A stretch of 64,000 bases of DNA, taken from Bromus sterilis. Taxonomy: Eukaryota; Streptophyta; Magnoliopsida; Poales; Poaceae. The translations under genes and the position numbers were made by a program. The notes under the pieces were generated by a model. That model had not been told where the DNA came from, did no database searches, and was given only the letters and a program-made list of their open reading frames with translations. Positions 11,733 through 23,046 of this stretch are shown piece after piece. Where the stretch lies: contig OX465598.1 of the NCBI GenBank assembly GCA_950022295.1, positions 4,464,001-4,528,000 on the forward strand, in the 5' to 3' direction. The stretch's first letter is position 1; each line of letters opens with the position of its first letter.

Positions 11733-11800
11733 ACGTAGGGGCGGCAGCACCGGCCTCCTCCCCCTCCCATCAAATTGAAATATGTGTTCGCTAAAAATAA

Positions 11801-12095
11801 GAACATTACCGAATATCTTGCTATTTATTATTGTTTTGAGATGCATGTTGAGACTGAGGTTAATCAAAACAAGAAGGATCTGTACTTTTCGCGTAACATG
11901 TTGAGAAATAGAACATTACCGAATATCTTGCTATTTATTATTGTTTTAAGATACATGTTGAGACTGAGATTAATCAAAACAAGAAGGATCTGTACTTTTC
12001 GTGTAACATGTTGTGAAAAAGAACATTATGGAATATCTTGCTATTTTTTATTGTTTTGAGATACATGGAGACTGAGATTAATCCAAAGGTTCCAA
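11801..12095 (+). repeat. 110-bp tandem repeat, about 2.7 units
   Basis: Units start GAACATTACCGAATATCTTG at 11801 and 11911, and GAACATTATGGAATATCTTG at 12021. The period is exactly 110 bp. It lies just after peptide gene 2. Confidence 0.8.
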
Positions 12096-12568
12096 GGTGT
12101 GGGTGGTGTGTTATAACATGATAAATACATAGAAAGCATGCAAATAAAGTATGATAAATGTTATCTTTTGCTTACCACTGTTTACTAAGCATGAAAGATG
12201 AATATGTACAAAGCAAAATAACAGGGAAGGATGTCGTCTTGCTTGCATCCTTGTTTCAACACCAAGGGAAACTTTGATGAAACCACCAGAACACCTAGTA
12301 GAAAGACCGCGAGCCGGTAAGGAAGTTCACCTTGATTTGATATGCCCAAGCATCCCGATGGTGAAGTTGTAGCTCTACACCCAATATTGGCAAGCTGAGA
12401 GAACATTTTTTTCGATAAAGGGCAGCTGATAGAACATGCCTCTCTGTATGAGAAAAAAAGAGTGAATTAGAGATGAGAGAGGCAATCAGAATAGAGCACC
12501 GCTAAGTGCATGCAGCATGCCGTGGCGGCTACCGGCACGGCCGGACAGCAATGGAGATGGTTATTAGA

Positions 12569-13033
12569 AGCGCTGGTGTGCTTGCCAAATTCTATGCATG
12601 AAGATATAATATATTGAGAATCAATATATAGGATGAAGGCTTAGTTGAGAGAATTTGGTTATGTACGCTTGTACACCACATAAGCTCATGCCTGTACAAA
12701 TGACATCGCCATAAAGACTTCAGTTACGGCGAAGAAATATCGGACTTGCACTCTTGGTGATCATTGAATTGAAGGAATGTAAAGATCTAGGTTCAGCCTG
12801 GCTATTATATAGCCTTAGTGGATTGCTCCTATTTAGATAGCTAGCGCTGTTGTGCTTGCCAAGTTCTATGCATGCAGACATAATATGGAGAATCAATGTA
12901 TAGGATGAATGCTTAGTTGGGAGAATTTAATTATGTACGCTTGTACACCACATAAGCTCATGCTGGTACAAATGTCGTCGCCTTAAAGACTTCCGTTACG
13001 GAGAAGAAATAGCGGACTTGCACTCTTGGTGAT
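12569..13033 (+). repeat. Direct repeat of about 200 bp, two copies
   Basis: 12569-12768 and 12842-13033 share GCTTGCCAA(A/G)TTCTATGCATG through GACTTGCACTCTTGGTGAT. Both hold GTACGCTTGTACACCACATAAG. There is no reading frame of note. The second copy is cut by the LTR at 13034. The neighbouring stretch 12100-12568 shows no recognisable feature. Confidence 0.7.
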
Positions 13034-13764
13034 TGATAACGTGAAAACACACGTTCGTTGAAAGACCCCAAGAGGAAGGTATGATATAGTGCAGCAGCAA
13101 TTTTCAACCAAGGTTGTCATATCCAGTAGGAGTCAGGAGCGCTTCAGAAGGTTGTGAGTGGCACCGTTTACGATCACCGACGTGGAACCTGCACACCACA
13201 CAATAAAACTACTTTGCCCAAACAAAACAGGAAGGTTGCCAATCTTCCCGGCTTGCTGAATACAAAAAGGATTAAACGTATGGTGTGGAGAATAATTATG
13301 ATTGCAGAAAATAACGAAGAACAGATGATTGCAGTAGGTGTTTTTATTAGTGTAGAGGAATGGACCGGGGTCCATCAGTTCACTAGTGGTGTCTCTCCAT
13401 AAAAAATAACATGCATGTTGGGTAAACAAATTACAGTTGGAAAATTGACAAATAGTGAACGCATGACAATGCAGTATATGACAAGACAGTTTTTATTGTA
13501 GTATTTATTGGGCATTACGACATATTACATGGACCGCTTACCAGTCGCATCCATGCCTAAATAATCCATTACCAAGTTAAACATTTCGTGTCCCCAGTAG
13601 TATTAAGTTGCTGGCAACAGATTATTGCATTAAGAATTGTGCATAATGTAAACAAATGCACTTAACAGACGTACCCTTAAGCTAAGCATCGATTATTTTA
13701 TCCCTAGTGGCAACAACACATCCACAACCTTAAACGTTATTTTCACTCACCTAGAGCAAATAAT
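13034..13764. mobile_element. Truncated LTR, same family as 20702-22350
   Basis: Starts TGATAACGTG and shares GGACCGGGGTCC, CACTAGTG(G/A)TGTCTCTC, ACAAAT(T/C)ACAG(T/C)TGG and GTGGCAACAACAC, in order, with the longer copy at 20702. The tail is missing where duplication unit C begins. I recognise it as a widespread Triticeae LTR but cannot name the family safely. Confidence 0.65.
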
Positions 13765-14174
13765 TAGTTGACGAGTATGACATACCTCTGAAAGAGTATT
13801 ATTGAAAAGACTGAAACAATTCCAGAAAATATACGAGCACCAATGCCAACTTTAGGGCTTGAATTCAGATGGACGTTTCAGCACCAAAATCTTAACCATC
13901 TAAGTTTGGTGCCATGAATGCATGATATCAACCAAATATGATCAGAATTGAAGCAACTCGTATTCATGCTAATAGTCTTTGGAATTAGTGACTAACGTGT
14001 AGGCACAACTTACTAGTGCTGGTTTTAAGTGGACTTGCTCATCCTTGACAGGAACGGTGTTGTCCGTAACCGTATACTGACAAATTAAAGCCTAACATTT
14101 CCATCGAGTTGTCAATTACACAACCTCAACTGCAATTTGTTCTGTTTCTTTAGCAAATAAGCACTTCAATTCTC

Positions 14175-14729
14175 TTGGAAAACACAACAGTTTTTCTCAT
14201 GGGTAATTCGATAGGATGCCGACAGATGATTGATCAATTTGACAGGTCACATAGTACTAGAAACCGGTTTTGTGACTTTTTCTCTGTAGCAGAAGCTCAC
14301 GATATGGATCGCTATGTGCCTATGTTATCCAGCAGAGGAACCTTTGAGTTATTAATCTCTCAGAAATTAGTTTTAGAACAGGGGATATTTCCGGCCCTCA
14401 CTCCTGTAGGAATTCATTTTTCTCGTTTCTTGTGAGAACTCAGTAATCTGTGACAGCCATGCAGTTTTATCTGCACCATGGAAAACGGTTCCCAGCAGAT
14501 TAATTTACAGAATGTGGCCGGAGGCGTACAGGCAAAGCTGTTAACCAGCCGTGATGGAGTATCCTTGAATAGAAGCTATCTGTTGCTGAAGAGTGTCGCA
14601 ACTGGCGCTGCCTCTGGCCACATGCAATGCAAACGATTGATCTTGCATAAAAACGGCCACAAGCAAACCATGCTCAGTTTGTCCAGTTCCATCAGTGAAG
14701 ACAACACTAGTAGACTAGTAGTAGAATAA
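14175..14729 (+). pseudogene. Degenerate conserved reading-frame module, unit C
   Basis: Open segments 14175-14435 and 14478-14729 correspond to the unit A module, with the same RGTFELLIS and LTSRDGVSLN stretches. Between A and C the second segment is more than 85% similar at protein level by eye, but the first has diverged upstream. The function is unknown. Confidence 0.35.
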
Positions 14730-15009
14730 GATACGACAGAGAAGATTCCTTTGCTTGTCATGCCCTTCAGAGTTCAGACCAAGACGATCCAGAGTGTTCA
14801 GATGTCTTTGCACCGTATCGATCATATTCGGACATCTCTTGTCAAGGTTCTTGAGATTGTACATACATCCAACTGTGGAAACCTTCATGCGATCCGGCGA
14901 TGACAATTGCAGGATTATTTGAGGACTTCATTGTTTTTTGTTTTAGGTTTTTCTGCCAAGTTTTGTGGACGCTTGTTATATCCAGTTCTTGTCTTTGCTT
15001 GTATTTGTA

Positions 15010-15103
15010 CTTCCTCCATTTCAGATTATCAGTTGCTGAAATGTATGTATCTTGCACTAAAATTTATCCAGATAAGTTCATTTCAATCATGGAACGGAGG
15101 AAG
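15010..15103. mobile_element. Stowaway-like MITE in unit C
   Basis: Starts CTTCCTCCATTTC and ends GAACGGAGGAAG, flanked by TA on both sides. It is orthologous in position to 3424-3517. Confidence 0.7.
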
Positions 15104-15186
15104 TATTATTTTTTATTGATGATAAACGCAGTTACCTTACAGAAACCTTGAGCGAGAGTCCTTCAAACTATATATACGAAAGAACA

Positions 15187-15557
15187 TTTATTAGTGTATC
15201 TTCTGCATGGATATGGTTATCCGTGGAGTATTATTGGGTTACCAAATGTGCAATTATATTACTACTAAATATATTAGTTACGGATATGGATATGGTTATT
15301 TGTGGAGTATACTATTATTCTGCATGGATAAGGTTTAATTTTCGTCACCAACTTTCACCTTCAGTCAAAATAAGTAATCCATGACCAGATATTTGGCTGC
15401 ATTAAATGGATATCTTACTAATATTTTGTTACCCCTCTATATATAGGCATGAACGATATGGCTAGCAAGCATCAGCTAATTCTTTGATCAGTACTTCAGT
15501 ACACACATATTGTGCCTCCAAAGCACCGATTGCTTAAAGTAATTCAAGTCTGTGTGC
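15187..15557 (+). promoter_or_regulatory. Promoter block of peptide gene 3
   Basis: One copy of the TTTATTAGTGTATCTTCTGC module at 15187. TATA box CTATATATAG is at 15437-15446, 112 bp before the ATG. Confidence 0.6.
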
Positions 15558-16074
15558 ATGGAGAAGTACACGGAGCGTCTGCACCTGCTAGTGCCGCTCT
15601 CACTACTTCTTCTCATGTGCTTCGTTGTTCATACGCAATGTAAGTAGCACAAAATATGAAGAATGGTTATCTTTATATGTTTATATTGTTTATTTCTCTC
15701 TTTAATATTCATGCATTTGTGTTGAAAAATATCTATGATATTAACTAAAAGGTCATGTGTTCATCTGTTGTTCGACATATACAATTGTTTGTTGATTGAT
15801 GGCTCCTAAAATCGCCAATCACCGTAAAACTTGTATAGTTCTATATATAGTTGTATGCATAATAAATATATGTTGCACTGATTTATTTTATTCTCTAGGT
15901 TGGGCTATCGAAGACATGGGTAACCGGAAGATCAATTTTCTGAATGGATTGTGTGGACCGCGTAAACAAATTGGAGAATGCACGGAAAATTGTTGGTGTT
16001 GTTTCGTGGGTGTCAGTCCCATCTCAAGCCTTTGCTATCAGACGCCCGAAGCTTGTGCTGAAAATTGTCACTAG
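15558..16074 (+). CDS. Small secreted cysteine-rich peptide, MEG/ESF1-like, copy 3
   Basis: Exons 15558-15639 and 15899-16074, 85 residues, with the same GTAAGT donor and CTCTAG acceptor as the other copies. The eight cysteines are kept, but this is the most changed copy inside the loops: FLNGLCG, CTENCWCC, and SPISSL instead of SSSSTI. The intron lacks about 240 bp found in copy 1. Changes in the loops with an invariant disulfide frame fit a diversifying secreted peptide, but one pairwise reading cannot separate selection from drift. Confidence 0.7.
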
Positions 16075-16764
16075 ATGTAGGGGCGGCAGCACCGGCCTCC
16101 TCCCCGTCCCACCTAAATGAAATATGTGTTCTCCACAAATAAGAACATTAGCGTATATCTTGCTATTTATTATTTTTGTAAGCTACATGTTGAGACTATG
16201 AGATTAATCAAAACAAGAACGGAGGGAGTACTTTTCATGATGATGATGATGATTAGCATGTCAATCTCCACAACTTTGGTCTCGTGTATCTTTAGCCCCT
16301 CTTAAAATCTCTCATGTTTCAGCTTAATTAATCGCGTGCTACTATTCTCTTCTTTAACACTTTGAACATCACTTTGAACAACTTCCTCTCAAGCTAAAGT
16401 TGCCCGCGGCCTAATTAGAAGAACTACGCACCAGCTGCCGCCGCCTCATCTGCCCTAGCCATGCACTAGCTGCCGCCGTCTCCCACCGGCGCCGCCGATC
16501 CGCCTTATCTCCGATGGCTTTAGGATCATGGTGATATGGTGGATCTTGAATTTTACCGGTGGAAGAGCTCTAACTTTTGTTATTCTTTTAAGATTTCTTA
16601 GGATGCATGTTTAATAGTGCGATTTGATTTTTTAAAAGGGAGGAAAAAATTGAGTGGGAAGTGGTGGTGGGAGATGAGGCGGAAAAAGACCAGGTAGAGG
16701 TGAGGTGGAAAAAACCATACGTTCTTTTTAGAAACTTAATTAAGGCCGTTTTCTATTTTAAGGC

Positions 16765-16767
16765 CAT

Positions 16768-16843
<76 letters not shown>

Positions 16844-16846
16844 ATG
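16765..16846. repeat. (TA)35 run inside a perfect 82-bp palindrome
   Basis: CATCTT, then 70 bp of TA repeats (16771-16840), then AAGATG. The whole is its own reverse complement. It lies two bases before the CACTA terminus at 16848. Confidence 0.95.
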
Positions 16847-17665
16847 TCACTACTAGGATAATGGCATCCGCATTGTAGCTAACTTTCAGCAGCAGCGCGG
16901 GCACCCCGCATTGTAGCTAACTCTGCAATTAGCAGTGCGGGCCTGCCAGGCCGCGCTACAAAACTGTACTTCCACTACCAGCGTCTCTAGCAAACCCGCA
17001 TTGTGGGTACATTTCTAGCATTTTTGTTTATCCCGCAATATTATTTTTTTATACAGTTTTTTATAAATTTCCAACATACACACATAACATTTATATACAC
17101 AGTAGAATCACACACATGTAAACCACATCATATCATAGACATACAATAGGCTCATCGATCATCATATACGTATATCATCTCATGAGCATAATATCCAACA
17201 CAAAGGTTGGCTTTTCCCAATTTAACTTCGCTATTATCCAACACAAGTACGACTCCTCCAATAACATAATGCTTAACAACAACTACGAACCAACCTACTC
17301 TTCATCACCACCACAAGGTGAAATGAAAAAAAAGACACCCCACATTCCATTATGAAATATGGAGAATAACTTGTCTCTATCTTTTATATTCATCAGATTC
17401 ACTATCCTTTTACATCTTTTTATTCGTACACGACCATCATCTTCACTTTCAGTGGAATAGTCAGTCTTGAAGAGGACATCCCATGATCATGCAGAAACAA
17501 CTGTAAGCTCACCTTGACGAGGCATCCACCTAAGCATACATGGTTCTGAGATCCTCTGTTGAAAACATATGAGTAAAATCCTTAGTAATGCATTATACTT
17601 AATGTTATGTCAAAGGATTTCTGAAAATGGACTAGTGTGACAGAATAGTAAAAACTCTTACCATG

Positions 17666-18483
17666 CTATAATCTTTTATATGTCAACAACTTGAGAACAA
17701 ATGGCACATATAGTGTATAAGATTCGCCAACATTATTAAAGTTCACAAACGAAGGAACACCTTTAAGAACATCAATGAAATCATCTTGTTCGTCCATTGT
17801 TAGGTCAAAGTCACCATTATAAAAAGTATCATCAAACATCTTCTGTACTTCCTTCGGAGCATGGAGATAAACTAGCAATTATAAATAAGTTGTCAACTTG
17901 GGAAGCAAGGAAATAAGGAAGGAAACAAGTCAAATTTGCATAAGAAACTCACGTGGAGATAGAACCAGCTTCAAGTCATCCACTAGCATCCAAATGTCCT
18001 CATTTCGAAATGTTATACCATCTCGACGACGAGTTCCAAAATCAAATATTATTTGCATATCATCCTCTAATGCATATGCCTTGCATAGTGCACACCAATT
18101 TGAACAATCAAAATGTGTTGTTTGGTTCATTAAAGATTCAACCTTTAAAGTTATACCATGTTTCGTCTTAATTTTGACATCTTTTTTTTTCATTATCGCG
18201 CCAATCATTGATTTTGACAAAGTCGCAGACGTGAGGTCTTGCATAGAAGGGGGTGCGCTAGGTGATTATAAAAAAATTACACGTCAAAACAAAAACTAAG
18301 TGAAGCATGTTTAAATAAGAAGATGTCGTTGAAGTTGTATACCGTTTGAAATTCGAAGCCCTCCCTAAGCGTGATGCAGAAGTATCTTTCTTCATCCTTA
18401 TCCAACTCTGGATACTTGTCGCACCGACCCGAGTCATCGCCACAATAGTCGCATGTGGGGATTCTATCGTCGTCGTCGGCCAT
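17666..18483 (-). CDS. Unidentified small multi-exon gene inside CACTA element
   Basis: Three exons are inferred: 18343-18483 (starts MADDDDRIPTCDYCGDD), about 17953-18257, and 17666-17871 (ends LLTYKRL). The exon 2 to 3 junction is clean: donor GTGAGT, acceptor GCTAG, phase consistent. The exon 1 to 2 junction has canonical GT and AG but leaves a one-base phase mismatch, so there may be a frameshift. The predicted protein is about 215 residues, with a short CxxC region, a basic middle part and an acidic third exon. I recognise no domain. It may be a transposon-borne host-gene copy. No transposase motifs are present. Confidence 0.4.
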
Positions 18484-18611
18484 TTTCTATGTTCATAATT
18501 CAAAAGATTAGTTCAAAGTCAATACACAATTATGAAATGTACGAAAGTAATCATGAAAAGTAATATGATTTATGTCTCATACTTAGATTGGACATATACA
18601 CAAGCAACTAT

Positions 18612-18689
18612 AGGGATGAAGCAAGCGATCCAAGTAAGATGCACAAGTTCCGTACTTGTGCATATCACAAGGATCACTCGACCAACCCT
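18612..18689. repeat. Foldback unit 1
   Basis: Outer arm AGGGATGAAGCAAGCGATCC faces GGATCACTCGACCAACCCT. The inner stem ATGCACAAGT / ACTTGTGCAT is perfect around loop TCCGT. It is flanked by CTCATACTTAGATTGGACA upstream and GTGTCACAACGG downstream, which are shared with unit 2. Confidence 0.8.
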
Positions 18690-18793
18690 GCTGTCACATG
18701 GTGTCACAACGGTTTAATCATCGACATTCTTAAAAAGTAACACACATATCGGTTTTTGCCTCATACTTAGGTTGAACACACACAATCAACTAC

Positions 18794-18871
18794 AGGGATG
18801 GCGTTAGCAAACCAAGTAGGATGCACAAGATTCGTATTTTTGTATATGACAAGGCTCGCTAACTCATCCCT
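18794..18871. repeat. Foldback unit 2
   Basis: AGGGATGGCGTTAGC faces GCTAACTCATCCCT. The inner stem has partly decayed (ATGCACAAGA versus TTTTTGTATA). It has the same flanks as unit 1. Confidence 0.75.
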
Positions 18872-19566
18872 GCTGTCACATTGTGTCACAACGGTTTTAA
18901 TCATCGACATTTAAATTAAAAGGAAAAAATGATGAACTCGAATAAAAATGCAACAATAATATTTGATCATATAATATCACTAATACATCTTGAATAATCG
19001 AGTGAATGCAACAATAATATCATCAATACATCTCGACTACTACATCTTGGAAAATCACTACCACACCTCGGAAAATCAAACTCGAGCGATAAACACCCAA
19101 AGGTGAGAGCCAGGAAGAACCTGCCAGGTATTGGTCGTGGATAACCCATGGTCCAACGCAACTAAGTAGCGATGGACGTGCTGGTCCTCCTCCCTGACAC
19201 GGTGACGTACCACCTTCTCGGGGGCCGGCTCCCTCTGCACCGACTGTGGCCCACGTGACCGCTACAAAAGAAGTTTCGGATCGATAACAGGACCTGGATT
19301 CCTCACCAAGCGGCTCACCCCAGACACCACCTCCCAGTGCTAGCCCGGGGAAGCTCAGTCCCGAACATTGCACATCCCATCAAGCAGGTGCTCTTCGCCG
19401 CGGCGACCAGGATGCGGTACAGGCATCGTCGCCAAAAACTTATTTAATATACAAAGTTTTATTAAAATTTACGATTAATTTTTTATACTAACTAACAAAA
19501 TAATAAATTAAGACGAAAGTACTTTTAAATAATGCCTCATACTTAGATTGGACACATAAGCGAATC

Positions 19567-19651
19567 AGGGGAGGAGCATGGCAGCTACCCAAGTAGAATG
19601 TACAAGTTCCGTACTTGTACATATCACAAGGGTAGTTGCACGCTCTCCCCT
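19567..19651. repeat. Foldback unit 3
   Basis: AGGGGAGGAGCATGGCAGCT faces AGTTGCACGCTCTCCCCT. The inner stem ATGTACAAGT / ACTTGTACAT differs from unit 1 by a compensated pair (C-G to T-A). Confidence 0.8.
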
Positions 19652-19760
19652 AATGTCACAATATATTTTAATCATCGGCATTCTTAAAAAAAGGATATTA
19701 ATGATACAAAGTATTTTTCATTAGTGCCTCATACTTAGATTCGACACATAAGCGATCCCA

Positions 19761-19843
19761 GGGAGAGTGTGACCATAAACCATAGTAGGATGTATAAGTT
19801 CTGTACTTCTACATATCACAAGGGTTTGATGCACACTCTCTCC
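19761..19843. repeat. Foldback unit 4
   Basis: GGGAGAGTGTG faces CACACTCTCTCC. The middle stem ATAAACC pairs with GGGTTTGAT imperfectly. The inner stem is ATGTATAAGT / ACTTCTACAT. Upstream flank CTCATACTTAGATTCGACAC. Confidence 0.75.
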
Positions 19844-19924
19844 GATGTCACACAGTGTTAAAATATATTTTAATCATCGGCATTCTAAAAAAATAGCAAT
19901 AAGTAATTTGATGTCGAAACAACG

Positions 19925-20074
19925 TTTAATTCCCCTTTCGACAAATCTCAAGCACTCGATATGTCCTACTTTTCTAGCACAAATCATGCCGGAATTCACT
20001 GAAATTTTCGGCATGACATTTGCTAGAAATTGAACATATCGAGCGCCTGAAATTTGCCGAAATGAAAATTAATC
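19925..20074. repeat. Long imperfect foldback, about 150 nt
   Basis: The left arm 19925-19990 contains AGCACTCGATATGT, TTCTAGCA and CATGCCG. The right arm 20004-20074 contains their partners CGGCATG, TGCTAGAA and ACATATCGAGCG. Arm identity is roughly 80% by eye, with a loop of about 13 nt. Confidence 0.75.
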
Positions 20075-20135
20075 GAAATTCCGGCAAAACATTGACCACT
20101 AATAACCCTGCAAACAATATCAACATTCCATATTT

Positions 20136-20215
20136 TATCTATCTATCTATTTATCTATTTATCTATCTATCTGTCTATTTATCTATCTATATATAAATCT
20201 ATCTATCTATCTATT
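20136..20215 (+). repeat. TCTA/TTTA microsatellite
   Basis: Imperfect tetranucleotide run of TCTA units with TTTA and TGTC variants, near the right part of the CACTA element. Confidence 0.9.
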
Positions 20216-20701
20216 ATACACATATTCTACTCACGCACCACATACACAGAGATTCTATATGAGTAATTTTCACTAACAAGTAATTCACCACTAACTAAAA
20301 CAATAGCCTAACTAAAGCATTTGTGAGAGGGGATTGAGATGAAGACTCACCAGTGGGCGATTGTAGCGTGATCCGAGCGAGGCGGCGGCGTGGAGGAGCG
20401 GGGCGGCCGGCATCGTGGAGGAGCGGACCGACGGCATGGAACGGGAGCGGGGCGGCCGGTGTCGTGGAGGAGCGGACCGGCGGTGTGGATCGGGAGCGGG
20501 GTGGTCGGCGTCATGGAGGGGCGGGGCGGTGGCGGTGGAGGAACGGGGCGGCGGCAGTGGAGAAGCGGGGAGGGAGTGAGTGTTTGGTGCGTGAGGGAGA
20601 GAGTGAGTGAAGGAGGTCGTGCGCCCGGTTTAAGTGATCCCATCTGTAGCGCGGGACAACGACGCTGCACTGTAGATGGATGGGTGATGCTAGCGAGAAA
20701 G

Positions 20702-22350
20702 TGATACTCGCCCCTCGTTGGATAACCCAAGTGGAAGGTTGAGATGTAGCGTAGCAGCAAGATTTCCCCTAACGTAGAGGATAGGGTTTATGTCTCAAGT
20801 AGGACTCCAACGACGACAAGTAGGTGGTTCGGCAAGTGATGCGCCGTTGATAATCACTTGTTTAGCCTGAACTTGCACACACAACAAATAAATTTGCTCC
20901 CAACGAGTACAGAGAGGTTTTCAATCTCTCCGGCCTTGCCGTTTACAAAGGATCAACGAAACAGATTATAGATAGTGATAATTGTAACTAGAAAGTAAAA
21001 CAGGAAGTAAATTGAGGGTGTAAACAGTGGTGGAAATATGGACCGGGGTCCCATGATGTTCACTAGTGATGTCTCTCTCCCAAAAGACGATAAAACTGCT
21101 ATGCGAGGTAAACAAATCACAGCTGGGCAATTGACAGAATTAAAAACGCACCGCAATGCTAACTATGCTACAAAGAATTGAAAAGGCTCAAAAGCATGGG
21201 CAGGACGCCAAAATAAGCAGACTGAAATCTATCTTCATCTACTACTAATCATCCACCTTGATATATCTATGCAGAACATCTCGCTTGTATTAAGTTGCGA
21301 GCCCCACCCAAAGTGTAAAACCAAAGCAACAGACAACTGCGTTAAAAGAACTTTGCGTAAAGTAAACAATCCTTACAACCGCGGTAAAAGCACTGTTGTT
21401 TTCCCCCTTGTGGCAACAACACTTCCCCTAGACTCATGTTTTTATCACTCAAGTTAGTCATTAGAGGGCATGAACCCACAATCAAGCATAACGCTCCCTC
21501 TTAGAGTCACTACCTACTACTTGGCCAAAGCAATAAACAGCAACGGAGAACATGCAAGAATTAATCAAGAACAAAAATATAAAAGAGAAGAACCAAATAT
21601 ATTACTCAATCACAATCTAAACATAGTCTCATAATCCATCAGATCCCAGCAAACTCAGCATAGCAACAACAAAATAAATTACATATGTCCCTTGATCATG
21701 TAGGTAAGCTCACAAGGTCTAATCCATAAAGAACAAAGAGGGGTGGAGAACATCACATAGCTACTGATCATGGACCCATGGTCCAAGGTGGACTACTTAC
21801 GGATCATCCGGGAAGCGTCCATGGTGGTGGAGAAGCTCCCGGAGATCAATCCTCCCTCCGGCAGGGTGCCGGGAAGAGGTCTTTTGGCGCTCCCGATCTT
21901 GGAAGCACGGCGGCGGCAGAACAGAGGCGAGATCGCGAAAAAGGGTTATGACCTCGGGGGTTTCGAGACGAGAGGTAAATATAGGCGAAGGGGGGCAGTC
22001 AGGGGGGCCACCAGGGGTCCAGGCGGCACTCTGGCGCGGCCCCACCCTAGGGCGCGCTGGGAAGGCGCCTGGGGCCCTGGTGGGTCCCCTCCGACCCCCT
22101 TCGGGACTCTGAAAGGTTCCCGTGTGCTGATATTTTTTGGATTTTCCGGAATTTTTGGCGCATTTTTAATACGAGGGAAACCTGAAATAAAAAGATAGCA
22201 GAAAACAGGAACTAGCACTGGGATGCACTAAATTAATAGGTTAGTCCAAATATGATAAAAAATGTATGAAAGTGTAGCAAAAACATAGTAATATCACACA
22301 AAACATGCATGGAACAAGCAGAAATTATAGATACGTTTGGAAAAAAATCA
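20702..22350. mobile_element. LTR of a Triticeae retrotransposon (TGATA...ATCA)
   Basis: About 1.65 kb, starting TGATACTCGCCCCTCG and ending with a degenerate version of GATACGT...ATCA. It contains the landmarks shared with 13034-13764, plus the GC-rich block 21780-22110. There is no internal retrotransposon sequence and no obvious target duplication (GAAAG versus AGGTG). It truncates the CACTA element on its left. Confidence 0.65.
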
Positions 22351-22635
22351 AGGTGACCTTCTTTTATGGATGTACGGTTTTTAGTGGGGTTTAATTTTCT
22401 AAAAGGCGGAAGAATAAATCGAGTGGGAAGTGGTGGTGGGAGGTTAGACGAAAAAAGACCGGTGGGACGTGATACGAAAAAATATTCTACGGTCTTATTA
22501 GACACTAAATTAAGAATAAATCGAGTGGAAAGTGGTGGCGGGAGGTGAGGTAAAACAACGATGAAAGGTGAGGCGAAAAAAAACCATACCGGTCTACCAA
22601 CTCCCCCTTAAGAAGTAGAGATATAAAAAATAACG

Positions 22636-23046
22636 TTTATTAGTGTATCTTCTGCATTGATATGGTTATTTGTGGAGTAATATTTAGTTACTAAATTTGT
22701 AATTATATTATGCACCCCTAGCATCATGAGGTTTGTTTATTAGTGTATCTTCTGCATTGATATGGTTATTTGTGGAGTAATATTCGGTTACTAAATATGT
22801 AATTATATTATGCATCTCTAGCATCTTGAGTTTTAATTTTCGTCACCAACTTTCATCTTTAGTCAAAAATAATCAATGACAAGATATTTGGCTCCATTAA
22901 ATGGATATCTTACCAATATTTTGTTACCCCTCTATATATAGGCATGAACGATATGGCTAGCAAGCGTCAGCTAATTCTTTGATCAGTACACACATATTGT
23001 GCCTCCAAAGCACCGATTGTGTAGAGTAATATTCAAGTCTGTGTGC
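22636..23046 (+). promoter_or_regulatory. Promoter block of peptide gene 4
   Basis: Two copies of the TTTATTAGTGTATCTTCTGC module, at 22636 and 22736. TATA box CTATATATAG is at 22932-22941. Confidence 0.6.

Larger units (their letters stand above)
10163..12100 (+). repeat. Segmental duplication unit B (carries peptide gene 2)
   Basis: Colinear with unit D (22530-24440). Both have the AAAACCAT...CCGGTCTACCAACTC leader, two copies of the promoter module, a peptide gene with an element in its intron, and the 110-bp downstream repeats. Confidence 0.7.
13771..16200 (+). repeat. Segmental duplication unit C (carries peptide gene 3)
   Basis: Colinear with unit A but without A's two upstream insertions. 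At 13996-14003 it preserves the empty hAT target site CGTGTAGG. Its peptide gene has the shortest intron (259 bp). Confidence 0.75.
16848..20701 (-). mobile_element. Truncated CACTA element with internal gene and foldbacks
   Basis: The left terminus is CACTACTAGGATAATGGC. Subterminal repeats follow (CCGCATTGTAGCTAACT twice, GCGCGGGCAC, CCGCGCTAC). The right side keeps a subterminal-like stretch (GTAGCGCGGG near 20646) and a GC-rich block (20350-20620) but loses its terminus at the LTR that starts at 20702. The internal gene reads on the minus strand. There is no transposase, so it is non-autonomous. About 18950-19440 holds AT-rich then GC-rich sequence with no gene I can name. Confidence 0.65.

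Noticed and set aside
18612..18871. Assigning the hairpins to miR408, miR528, miR1432 or miR2118
   Set aside because: The arms share only a few bases (AGGGATG-type starts) with remembered miRNAs. No full-length match could be supported.
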